Source of the DNA: Ch67 sp964491665 | GTDB lineage: Bacteria; Pseudomonadota; Gammaproteobacteria; Pseudomonadales; Ketobacteraceae | DNA: 21,045 bases | Direction of reading: 5' to 3' | Assembly (NCBI GenBank): GCA_964491665.1 | Contig: CAZBII010000070.1 | Span: forward strand, 1 to 21,045 | Shown here: positions 14,806 to 21,045 of the stretch, piece by piece | How the letters are laid out: each line of letters begins with the position of its first letter | How positions within the stretch are numbered: the first letter of the stretch is position 1 | The notes under the pieces: model-generated | What the model was told of the DNA's origin: nothing | Databases searched by the model: none | Seen by the model: the letters and a program-made list of their open reading frames with translations, nothing else | Program-made: the position numbers and the translations under genes

Positions 14806-16665
14806 ATGATTACCTGGCTGAGAAATTCACTGATTGCACGCGGCGGCATCGCGATGGCCAGCATTGCGGTTATCGCACTGCTGAACATCCTGGCGTCTGT
14901 AATTGTGGCCGACAAGACACAGGGGGACGCAGCCGCCATCAACGTGGCCGGCTCGCTGCGGATGCAATCGTTCAAGATCGCTTATCTGCTGCAGCATTCC
15001 GAGGAAAAAGTCAGCCTGCACGACGTGCAGCAGAACGCGGCAGTGCTCAGCGGTCGCCTGCACAGCAACGACCTCAACCGCACCCTGCAGAATCACCACG
15101 ACGACCAGCTCTCCCGTCATTACGACGAGCTCACCACCCAATGGCACACCCGGATTGAACCCGCGTTCTACGACAGCCAGCTGGACCGGTCTGCACTGCG
15201 CGATTTCTATGACCGCAAGGTCGACGATTTCGTCCGCAATATCGACAGCATGGTCAAGCAGCTGCAGCAGGACTCCGAATCCAAGATCCAGCTGCTGCTG
15301 GCCATCCAGGGTGGCAGCATGTTTCTGACAGTGATCGTGGTGTTTGTGTCGATGTACAACCTCAACACCAGCATCGTGACGCCGCTGCGCCGGCTGCTGC
15401 GGGCCGCCCAGAACGTGCGCAGCGGCAACCTGCAGGTTTCACTGCAGCGCGACCGTGATGACGAACTGGGCCAGCTGGCCGACGCCTTCAACCAGATGGC
15501 GCTGGAGCTGTCGCGCATGTACAGCGACCTCGAGCGCAAGGTGGAGGAAAAAACCCAGGCCCTGCAGCGCAGCAACCAGTCGCTGCAACTGATGTATACC
15601 GCGTCGCGCAAACTTGCCGTGACGCCTTACTCCACGTCCACCCTCGGCGAAATCATCGACGCGCTCACCGTCACCACCGGCGTCCAGCACGTTGGCCTGT
15701 GCCTGAACGAAAACGATCAGAACGGGCGCTTCACTCCGCTTTTTCTCGCCGAGGAAGACAAGAAACTCCGCTGCGGCAACAGCTCCTGCGAAGAGTGCTA
15801 CATGCATTCGGTGCGCCAGGCCAACTTTGGCATCGACATTCGCGACAGCTCCTTCCCCGTGCGCAAGAATCGCAACCGCTACGGCATCCTGTTCGTCGAG
15901 ACGCTTCCCGGCGAACATCTGGCGCACTGGCAGATCGAACTGTTCAACGCCATTTCCGACACCATCGCCACAGTACTGAGTCTTGAAAAAAAGGCAGAGA
16001 ACGAGAACCGCCTGATGCTGGCGGAAGAACGGGCTGCCATAGCCCGCGAGCTGCATGATTCACTGGCGCAATCACTGTCCTATCTCAAATTCCAGATCGG
16101 ACGCTGGAAGATGCTGCAGGCCAAGGAAGCGCCGGAGCAGCAGCTGAACGAAGTGGTGGAAGACATCCGCGACGGCCTCAACGGCGCCTACAAACAGCTG
16201 CGCGAGCTGCTCACGACCTTCCGCCTCAAGATTGATGAGCCCGGCCTGGAGCCGGCACTCAAAGGTACCATCGCCGAATTCTCGCAGCGCGGTGAACTGG
16301 AAATCCAGCTCGATTACGGGCTGCGGGATTTCCGCCTCACGCCCAACGAGGAAATCCATCTGCTGCAGGTCATTCGCGAAGCCCTGTCCAACATCATCAA
16401 GCACGCACAGGCCCGGCATGCATTCATTGCCTTGACACCAATAGGCGAACATCACGTGCAGGTGACCATTGACGACGATGGTATCGGCCTGCCCAAGACT
16501 ACCCAGAAACAGCATCACTACGGCCTTGCCATCATGAAGGAACGGGCTTCGCATCTGCATGCCGAGCTGCAGATGATGAAGTCTCCCATGGGCGGCGTGC
16601 GCGTGATGCTGGATTGCCAACTGGAAAACGGACCAACCTCCAACAGAATGGTGTCCCATGTCTGA
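14806..16665 (+). CDS. narX: Nitrate/nitrite sensor histidine kinase NarX
   Basis: NarX is the inner-membrane sensor that phosphorylates NarL when nitrate is present. In this 619-residue protein a first membrane segment (about 14-35) is followed by the P-box DAAAINVAGSLRMQSFK at 41-57, the nitrate-binding helix. Next come a helical periplasmic domain, a second membrane segment (about 162-186), a HAMP domain (about 187-240), a coiled signalling helix, and a central module with the C-x4-C-x2-C cysteines (C323, C328, C331) also found in E. coli NarX. The HisKA_3 domain has H417 in AIARELHDSLAQSL, and the HATPase has N529 and DDDGIGLP. The ATG at 14806 is the first in frame after a stop at 14764 and gives the expected N-terminus. 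It lacks a ribosome binding site. M17 (14854) is an alternative start. Confidence 0.95.
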   Translation: MITWLRNSLIARGGIAMASIAVIALLNILASVIVADKTQGDAAAINVAGSLRMQSFKIAYLLQHSEEKVSLHDVQQNAAVLSGRLHSNDLNRTLQNHHDDQLSRHYDELTTQWHTRIEPAFYDSQLDRSALRDFYDRKVDDFVRNIDSMVKQLQQDSESKIQLLLAIQGGSMFLTVIVVFVSMYNLNTSIVTPLRRLLRAAQNVRSGNLQVSLQRDRDDELGQLADAFNQMALELSRMYSDLERKVEEKTQALQRSNQSLQLMYTASRKLAVTPYSTSTLGEIIDALTVTTGVQHVGLCLNENDQNGRFTPLFLAEEDKKLRCGNSSCEECYMHSVRQANFGIDIRDSSFPVRKNRNRYGILFVETLPGEHLAHWQIELFNAISDTIATVLSLEKKAENENRLMLAEERAAIARELHDSLAQSLSYLKFQIGRWKMLQAKEAPEQQLNEVVEDIRDGLNGAYKQLRELLTTFRLKIDEPGLEPALKGTIAEFSQRGELEIQLDYGLRDFRLTPNEEIHLLQVIREALSNIIKHAQARHAFIALTPIGEHHVQVTIDDDGIGLPKTTQKQHHYGLAIMKERASHLHAELQMMKSPMGGVRVMLDCQLENGPTSNRMVSHV

Positions 16666-17308
16666 CAAAACCACAGTTCTGATAATCGACGACCATCCCA
16701 TGCTGCGGCGCGGTGTCATGCAGTTGCTGGCACTGGACGATGAGCTCGAAGCCGTAGGTGAAGCCTCTTCCGGTGACGAAGGCATCAAGCAGGCGCTGGC
16801 TCTGGACCCTGACCTGATCCTGCTCGACCTCAACATGCACGGCATGAGCGGCATCGACACGCTCAAGGCACTGCGTACGGCTGATGTCTACGCCAAGGTG
16901 CTGGTGTTCACGGTTTCCGATAATCATGAGGATGTCATTGCTGCGCTCAAGGCCGGCGCCGACGGCTATCTTCTGAAGGATACCGAACCCGAGGAGCTGC
17001 TGGCCGCCATCAAGCGCGCAGTGGCCGGAGAAATTCCCATCAGCGACAAACTCAGCAGTGCGCTGGCCCAAGCCATCAGCAAGCGCAATCGGGAACGGGA
17101 TTTCACGCCGTCGATGGATACGCTGACCGAGCGCGAAAAGCAGATCCTGAAAGCGATTGCATCAGGGGACAGCAACAAGATGATCGCGCGCAAGCTGGAC
17201 ATCACCGAAGGCACCGTGAAAGTCCACGTAAAGAAAGTGCTGAAGAAGCTGAGTTTCCGCTCACGGGTGGAAGCTGCGGTCTGGGCGGTCAGTCAGGGCC
17301 TGCGCTGA
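16658..17308 (+). CDS. narL: Nitrate/nitrite response regulator NarL
   Basis: NarL is the DNA-binding partner of NarX and activates nitrate respiration genes. The 216 residues form a receiver (VLIIDDHPMLRRG, phospho-acceptor D57 in LILLDLNM, K107 in YLLKD), a linker (about 125-150), and a LuxR-type helix-turn-helix beginning LTEREKQIL at 156. The recognition helix EGTVKVHVKKVLKKL is almost identical to E. coli NarL, so it should bind TACYYMT heptamers, and a candidate 7-2-7 site lies upstream of narK1. The ATG overlaps the last 8 nt of narX, indicating translational coupling and balanced production of kinase and regulator. Confidence 0.96.
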   Translation: MSDKTTVLIIDDHPMLRRGVMQLLALDDELEAVGEASSGDEGIKQALALDPDLILLDLNMHGMSGIDTLKALRTADVYAKVLVFTVSDNHEDVIAALKAGADGYLLKDTEPEELLAAIKRAVAGEIPISDKLSSALAQAISKRNRERDFTPSMDTLTEREKQILKAIASGDSNKMIARKLDITEGTVKVHVKKVLKKLSFRSRVEAAVWAVSQGLR

Positions 17309-17321
17309 GCAGCTGACGAAA

Positions 17322-17349
17322 AACGGGGTGGCCCACTGACCACCCCGTT
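17322..17349. terminator. Bidirectional terminator between narL and the CBS gene
   Basis: A perfect 10-bp stem (AACGGGGTGG at 17322-17331, CCACCCCGTT at 17340-17349) with an 8-nt loop lies between the convergent narL and CBS-domain genes. On the minus strand the stem runs into a TTTTT tract, giving a good intrinsic terminator for the CBS gene. On the plus strand the tail is only CTGCCTTG, so termination of narXL is weaker. Confidence 0.8.
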
Positions 17350-17374
17350 CTGCCTTGCAGCACCGATCACAACT

Positions 17375-17899
17375 TCACAACGCACAATCACACAGTTTCG
17401 AAATCACACCCAGCACATTCGACGTACTCACCACACCCACCACACGATTCTGGTGCTGCACAAACACGCGGTGAATATTGCGCTCGCGCATTAGCGCAGC
17501 AATTTCGGGCAAGGTGGTTTCCAGTGTCACCGCAATGACTGTCGGTGTCATGATCTGGTTGACGGTGCAGTTTTCTTCCGCATGCTCCAGCATCGCCTTC
17601 ATGTCTGCATCCGTCAGCTGGTAGCCCACGTATTCGTTATAGCAGTTCATGTTGCTGGCCGAGACCTTCTCCCGCGGCGGCAGATTTTCAAATCTCACCA
17701 CATCCGATATCGATACCACGCCCACAAGCTCACCATCGCTGGCAATGACGGGCGCGCCGGAAATCCGGTTTTCCGCCAGAAACTTCATGAGCCGCTTCAC
17801 CGACCAGCCTTCATATACCGTCTGCACGGGTACCGTCATGATCTGACCGGCATGAATGGTACACAAGGAAGTTACATCGACAACGACTGACTGATCCAT
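17375..17899 (-). CDS. Tandem CBS-domain protein
   Basis: The protein has 174 residues and consists of little more than a pair of CBS domains (about 15-72 and 112-170). These modules bind adenosine nucleotides or related ligands and usually regulate a partner. Each has the expected opening (AGQIMTVPVQTV and VNQIMTPTVIAVT) and the closing hydrophobic-Gly-hydrophobic-S/T-x-x-D/N pattern (LVGVVSISDVV and VVGVVSTSNVL). A cysteine-containing loop (MNCYNEYVGYQL) links the domains, and the C-terminus has C170 and C172. No catalytic domain is present. The start is set at ATG 17897-17899 because GGAGGG lies 6 nt before it; an earlier in-frame ATG at 17935 lacks this. It is convergent with narL, and the partner is unknown. 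Confidence 0.88.
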   Translation of the reverse strand: MDQSVVVDVTSLCTIHAGQIMTVPVQTVYEGWSVKRLMKFLAENRISGAPVIASDGELVGVVSISDVVRFENLPPREKVSASNMNCYNEYVGYQLTDADMKAMLEHAEENCTVNQIMTPTVIAVTLETTLPEIAALMRERNIHRVFVQHQNRVVGVVSTSNVLGVISKLCDCAL

Positions 17900-18217
17900 A
17901 TTGGTCCCTCCCCACAGGATCCGGTTTACATTCAATTCGCCACCTGCGCACTGGCAAGCAGGAACTGCCAGGTTTCATTGAATACAGATCCGTTATAGCA
18001 GGGTATGCCAGCAGGATATTGATATCCGGCAGGGTTATCCGGCTACTACCCCGTCTGTGCAGACAGGCAGATCGCCTATTCCCAAAGAGGTAACACCGGA
18101 TCTGGCATCCCAAAATGACAAATCATTCACCCGCGCTGGAATCAGGCCGTGACGCGCTGCCCGAATTGTTTATAGTGTTTTCACCAATCGCCATCCATAG
18201 CAGAGGGACAAACCACC
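17900..18217. other. Divergent intergenic region (CBS gene / SDR gene)
   Basis: No gene is supported in these 318 bases. For the CBS gene (minus) there is a TATAAC -10-like element at 17997-17992. About 29 bp upstream is a site with one perfect FNR half (ATCAA on the minus strand, 18023-18019) and a poor second half. The half-site lies within a 14-bp palindrome GGATAT-tg-ATATCC (18014-18027). A second palindrome GTCTG-tg-CAGAC is at 18053-18064. A promoter for the SDR gene (plus) is listed separately. Confidence 0.35.
18149..18176 (+). promoter_or_regulatory. Candidate promoter of the HSDL2-like SDR gene
   Basis: GTGACG at 18149-18154 (4 of 6 to -35) and TATAGT at 18171-18176 (5 of 6 to -10) are spaced by 16 bp. 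They would start transcription near 18183, about 35 nt before the ATG, leaving room for the AGAGGG ribosome binding site at 18202-18207. Confidence 0.45.
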
Positions 18218-19051
18218 ATGAGCCACCTGAAAAACAAGACGCTTTTCATCACCGGCGCCAGCCGTGGCATTGGCAAGGAAATCGCACTGAAGGCTGCCCG
18301 CGATGGCGCCAACATCGTGATTGCCGCCAAGACAACCGATCCGCATCCGAAACTGCCAGGCACCATCTACAGTGCCGCCGAAGAGGTGGAACAGGCCGGC
18401 GGCCGCGCCCTGCCATTGGTAGTGGACGTACGCGAGGAAGCGCAGGTTGCAGAAGCAATGGCCAAGGCCGCTGAACATTTCGGTGGCATCGACATCCTGG
18501 TCAACAACGCCAGCGCCATCAATCTGACCGGCACCCTGCAGGTCGACATGAAGCGCTTTGACCTGATGCACTCCATCAATTTCCGTGGCACTTTCCTGTG
18601 CTCGAAACTGTGCATTCCCTATCTGAAACAGGCTGCCAATCCGCATGTGCTGAACCTGGCGCCGCCGTTGAGCCTGAATCCGCGCTGGTACGCGCCGCAT
18701 CTGGCCTATAGCATGGCAAAATTCGGCATGAGCTTTTGCGTACTGGGCATGGCGGAAGAATTCCGCAACGACAACATTGCCTTCAACGCTCTGTGGCCGC
18801 GCACCGCGATTGCCACATCGGCCGTGCAGAATCATCTGGGTGGTGACATGACCATGCGCCTGTCGCGCAAGCCGCAGATCATGGCCGACGCCGCCTATGA
18901 AATCTTCAAGCGCAGCAGCCGCGACTGCACCGGCAATTTCTTCATCGACGATGAGGTGCTGGGTGCTGCAGGTGTGACCGATCTGCGTCACTATCAGGTT
19001 GACACATCGCTGGAACCGAACCAGCTGATTCCGGACTTCTTCATCGACTGA
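18218..19051 (+). CDS. HSDL2-like short-chain dehydrogenase/reductase
   Basis: This 277-residue soluble NAD(P)-dependent oxidoreductase has the Rossmann motif TGASRGIG at 12-19, NNAS at 96-99, N121, and the catalytic pair Y164-x3-K168 (AYSMAKFG). The segments LNLAPPLSLNPRWYAPHLAYS, VLGMAEEFRNDNIAFNALWPRTAIAT and DCTGNFFIDDEVL identify the family of hydroxysteroid dehydrogenase-like protein 2, here without the SCP2 domain of the human protein. The usual catalytic serine is not at its canonical spacing; the LAPP loop replaces it, which I recall also in bacterial relatives. Substrates of this family are poorly defined; lipid or acyl metabolism is likely, and some relatives are annotated as citronellol dehydrogenases. 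The C-terminus ends PDFFID, as in the family. A strong terminator follows 31 nt after the stop. Confidence 0.88.
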   Translation: MSHLKNKTLFITGASRGIGKEIALKAARDGANIVIAAKTTDPHPKLPGTIYSAAEEVEQAGGRALPLVVDVREEAQVAEAMAKAAEHFGGIDILVNNASAINLTGTLQVDMKRFDLMHSINFRGTFLCSKLCIPYLKQAANPHVLNLAPPLSLNPRWYAPHLAYSMAKFGMSFCVLGMAEEFRNDNIAFNALWPRTAIATSAVQNHLGGDMTMRLSRKPQIMADAAYEIFKRSSRDCTGNFFIDDEVLGAAGVTDLRHYQVDTSLEPNQLIPDFFID

Positions 19052-19082
19052 ACTGGCACGGATCACATCTGATGCAAGACAG

Positions 19083-19121
19083 AAAAAACCGGATCGGACA
19101 GGGTGCCAGATCCGGTTTTTT
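19083..19121. terminator. Bidirectional intrinsic terminator between two SDR genes
   Basis: A perfect 13-bp inverted repeat (A6-CCGGATC at 19083-19095, GATCCGG-T6 at 19109-19121) encloses a 13-nt loop. The six A and six T at the ends provide a U-run in both directions, so it can end both convergent SDR transcripts. Confidence 0.92.
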
Positions 19122-19143
19122 ATTGTCCTGACAACGGCTGTCG

Positions 19144-19902
19144 TCAGTAGCCCGACATCAGCTTGATCAGCGTTTTCGTCGCCACGTCCGGCAGGTATTT
19201 GCGCAACGTGCGCATGGCCTTGTACTGGCCGCTGACCGGATGATGAATGCCGTTGTCGTCTGCCGCCGCCAGTACCGCGCGGGCAATATCCTCCGCCGCC
19301 AGATTCACGCCCATGCGTTCAATGATCTTCGCCTGCTTGCCACTAAGCATGGGCGTTTTCACAAAGGGCGGCTCCACATCCGTCACATGAATGCCATAAC
19401 GCGACCATTCCATGTTCAGCGCTTCGGTAAATCCCTTCACCCAGAATTTCGACGCAGAATAGGTGGTGAAACCGGGAATGCCATACAGGGACGACGCAGA
19501 CGACATATTGATGACCCGCGCTCCCGTCGCCTTTTTCAGAAAGGGCAGTGCCAGATAGCTGCAGTTCAGCACACCCTTGTTATTGATATCGAGAATCTGG
19601 TGATGACGCTGCAGCGGAATGGATTCGAAATCACCGATCTCCAGCACGCCTGCGCAGTTGAACAGCACATCCAGCTGATCCAGTCCCTGCATGAACTGCG
19701 CGATGGCCTTCTCCACCTGATTGGCCTGCGTCACGTCTACCACCTGAATCCGGCAGCGGTCCGTGCCGAACTGTCGCGCGAGTTCCAACAAGGGTGCTTC
19801 CAACACGTCAAACAGTCCCAGACGCCAGCCGGCACGATAAAACAGTTCGGCGGTAGCCCGGCCAATGCCGGATGCGGCGCCAGTGATCAGAATGGTTTTC
19901 AT
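19144..19902 (-). CDS. Classical short-chain dehydrogenase/reductase
   Basis: This 252-residue cytosolic oxidoreductase has every landmark of a classical SDR: TGAASGIG at 7-14, NCAG at 82-85, an asparagine in the DINNKG helix (107/108), S135 in INMSSASS, and Y148-x3-K152 in YSASK. D32 after the second strand (LFDVLEA) suggests a preference for NAD over NADP, although this is only a rule of thumb. The closing segment (HHPVSGQYKAMRTLRKYLPDVATKTLIKLMSGY) is typical of SDRs of unknown substrate in Pseudomonas-like bacteria. The start is placed at ATG 19900-19902, which has GGAGA 8 nt upstream and begins directly before the first strand; a longer frame starting at 19941 would add 13 residues without family support. 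The substrate cannot be told from sequence. Confidence 0.9.
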   Translation of the reverse strand: MKTILITGAASGIGRATAELFYRAGWRLGLFDVLEAPLLELARQFGTDRCRIQVVDVTQANQVEKAIAQFMQGLDQLDVLFNCAGVLEIGDFESIPLQRHHQILDINNKGVLNCSYLALPFLKKATGARVINMSSASSLYGIPGFTTYSASKFWVKGFTEALNMEWSRYGIHVTDVEPPFVKTPMLSGKQAKIIERMGVNLAAEDIARAVLAAADDNGIHHPVSGQYKAMRTLRKYLPDVATKTLIKLMSGY

Positions 19903-19941
19903 CGACAGGCTCTCCTGATAGTCACGACTTTGGCAAACCAT

Positions 19942-19949
19942 ACTATAGT
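19942..19949. promoter_or_regulatory. Palindromic ACTATAGT in the divergent SDR/acylphosphatase region
   Basis: The palindrome gives a TATAGT -10-like hexamer on both strands in the 98-nt divergent gap. No convincing -35 is seen on either side. It may serve overlapping promoters for the SDR (minus) and the acylphosphatase (plus). Confidence 0.3.
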
Positions 19950-20000
19950 GTTACGGAACCACCAAGACAGCCCGCCGCATCACAGGCAAGGAGCAGGCAA

Positions 20001-20282
20001 ATGGAAGGGATGGCAAGGATTCGCGTTGTGGTGAAAGGCCGCGTGCAGGGCGTGTATTACCGCGCCACCACGCAGCAGCAGGCGCTGGCGATCGGCGTGA
20101 CCGGCTGGGTGCGCAATCTGGACAACGGCGACGTGGAATTCGAGGCGCAGGGCACGGAGGAACAATTGGCGCGCCTGCTGCTGTGGGCGCAGTGTGGCCC
20201 CTCACGCGCCCAGGTAGACAGCCTGCTGCGCGCCAGCTGCCCGCTGCTTGATGCAGAGCAGACATTTGAAGTTCGGCGCTGA
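20001..20282 (+). CDS. acyP: Acylphosphatase
   Basis: This small (93-residue) cytosolic enzyme hydrolyses acyl phosphates to carboxylate and phosphate. It shows the family signature KGRVQGVYYRATTQQQA with the phosphate-binding R21, and GWVRNLDNGDVEFEAQG with catalytic N39, corresponding to Arg23 and Asn41 of the human enzyme. VYYR replaces the more common VxFR, a conservative change. The length is typical (about 90). The ATG at 20001 follows AAGGAG by 7 nt; M4 (20010) is an alternative start. It is convergent with the radical SAM gene, with 24 nt between stops. Confidence 0.93.
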   Translation: MEGMARIRVVVKGRVQGVYYRATTQQQALAIGVTGWVRNLDNGDVEFEAQGTEEQLARLLLWAQCGPSRAQVDSLLRASCPLLDAEQTFEVRR

Positions 20283-20306
20283 CAATATAACTGACACGAC
20301 ACGGCG

Positions 20307-21045
20307 CTAGAACTGGACCCGCATGCGCTGCCGTCCCCACTGCCCGGGTTCATCCGCAAACACACCGGCGACCGGCGTCGCACATTTCGGACAGACGCCA
20401 CCATGCGCCACATTCCAGCGCAGGATTTCATACCAGTCGCGCTGGATCAGTTTTTCCCCGCACTGATGACAGCGGGTGCAATCCCCTTCCTTGTCGTGCA
20501 CGTTGCCGGTGTAGGCATAATGCACGCCCTGCTCCAGCGCAATCCGGCGCGCCAGTGCCAGCGTGGCCGGCGGCGTGGCGGGCACGTCCATCATCTTGTA
20601 ATCCGGATGAAACGCGGAAAAATGCAGCGGCACATCCGGGCCGAGATTGTCCACCACCCAGCGACTCAGCGCCTCGATTTCCTTTGGGTCATCGTTGTGG
20701 CCGGGAATGATCAGGTTGGTGATTTCAAACCACACTTTCGTTTCGTGCTTGAGGAACTGCAGCGTGTCGAGCACGTCCGCCAGATGGGAGCCGGTCAGCT
20801 TCCAGTAAAAATCCTCCGTGAATCCTTTCAGATCGATATTCGCCGCATCCATGTACTGATAGAACTCGCGCCGCGCATCGGGGCTGTGATAGCCCGCCGA
20901 CACCGCCACGGACTTGATGCCCAGTTCACGACAGGCCTGCGCGGTATCGATGGCGTATTCGTGAAAAATCACCGGATCGTTATAGGTGTACGCGACACTG
21001 GTGCAGCCGGCATCTTTCGCCGCCCGGGCAATCATGTCCGGCATG
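20307..21045 (-). CDS. amrS: AmmeMemoRadiSam system radical SAM enzyme, C-terminal part
   Basis: The last 245 or so residues of a radical SAM protein are inside the window. The sequence YTYNDPVIFHEYAIDTAQACRELGIKSVAVSAGY, DAANIDLKGFTEDFYWKLTG, LIIPGHNDDPKEIE, LHFSAFHPDYKM and AYTGNVHD is characteristic of the AmrS family (relatives of pyruvate formate-lyase activating enzymes), encoded in many genomes with AMMECR1 and Memo homologues. A C-terminal zinc-ribbon-like region has CTRCHQCG and CPKC pairs. The CX3CX2C motif for the iron-sulfur cluster lies beyond the window edge, so activity cannot be judged. The gene runs off the end; the ATG at 21042-21044 is internal. The product of the reaction is not something I can assign from sequence. 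Confidence 0.88.
   Translation of the reverse strand, partial: MPDMIARAAKDAGCTSVAYTYNDPVIFHEYAIDTAQACRELGIKSVAVSAGYHSPDARREFYQYMDAANIDLKGFTEDFYWKLTGSHLADVLDTLQFLKHETKVWFEITNLIIPGHNDDPKEIEALSRWVVDNLGPDVPLHFSAFHPDYKMMDVPATPPATLALARRIALEQGVHYAYTGNVHDKEGDCTRCHQCGEKLIQRDWYEILRWNVAHGGVCPKCATPVAGVFADEPGQWGRQRMRVQF

Noticed and set aside
17900..17935. Longer start for the CBS-domain protein
   Set aside because: GGAGGG falls between this ATG and the one at 17899, so the shorter protein is better supported.
1..21045. CRISPR arrays, insertion sequences, tRNA or rRNA genes, toxin or phage genes
   Set aside because: None seen: no regularly spaced direct repeats, transposase motifs, or cloverleaf-like sequences; nearly all of the window is occupied by recognisable genes.

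Overview
The window looks like a chromosomal segment of a facultatively anaerobic, nitrate-respiring gammaproteobacterium, broadly Pseudomonas/Marinobacter-like. The evidence is the near-complete conservation of the narXL <> narK1-narK2-narGHJI-ppi arrangement known from Pseudomonas, the fairly GC-rich coding sequence, strong GGAGG-type ribosome binding sites, and an ANR/FNR-type site in the divergent promoter region. Genus cannot be fixed from the sequence alone.

Layout. (1) Bases 1-383 are the 3' end of a glutathione S-transferase gene (+). (2) Bases 396-4053 (-) hold a three-gene signalling cluster: a membrane-anchored PAS histidine kinase, a stand-alone Rcp1-type receiver, and a REC-GGDEF-EAL protein with both c-di-GMP domains apparently intact. 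(3) Bases 4185-14539 (-) are a respiratory nitrate reductase operon, transcribed narK1-narK2-narG-narH-narJ-narI-parvulin isomerase, closed by a clear intrinsic terminator at 4127-4155. (4) Bases 14540-14805 are a divergent regulatory region with an ANR/FNR box placed exactly 41.5 bp from a TSS predicted from a TAGAGT -10 element, and a 7-2-7 NarL-type inverted repeat further upstream. (5) Bases 14806-17308 (+) are narX-narL, overlapping by 8 nt and ending in a bidirectional hairpin shared with a convergent CBS-domain gene (17375-17899, -). (6) Bases 18218-20282 hold housekeeping or accessory metabolism: an HSDL2-like short-chain dehydrogenase (+), a classical SDR (-), and an acylphosphatase (+). 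(7) Bases 20307-21045 are the 3' part of an AmmeMemoRadiSam radical SAM gene (-), cut by the window edge.

How the genes work together. NarX senses nitrate/nitrite through its P-box and phosphorylates NarL. NarL and an FNR/ANR regulator plausibly co-activate the narK1 promoter. NarK1 and NarK2 import nitrate and export nitrite, NarGHI reduces nitrate at the inner face of the membrane using quinol, NarJ matures the complex, and the parvulin isomerase probably assists folding. The downstream kinase/receiver/c-di-GMP cluster has its own expression unit. Its kinase PAS domain carries His and Arg at positions that align without gaps to the heme-ligand region of FixL, which raises the untested possibility that oxygen or NO sensing is coupled to c-di-GMP next to the nitrate-respiration operon. 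I saw no mobile elements, CRISPR arrays, tRNAs or rRNAs. Most of the window is well-known biology. The signalling cluster and the regulatory DNA are the least described parts.
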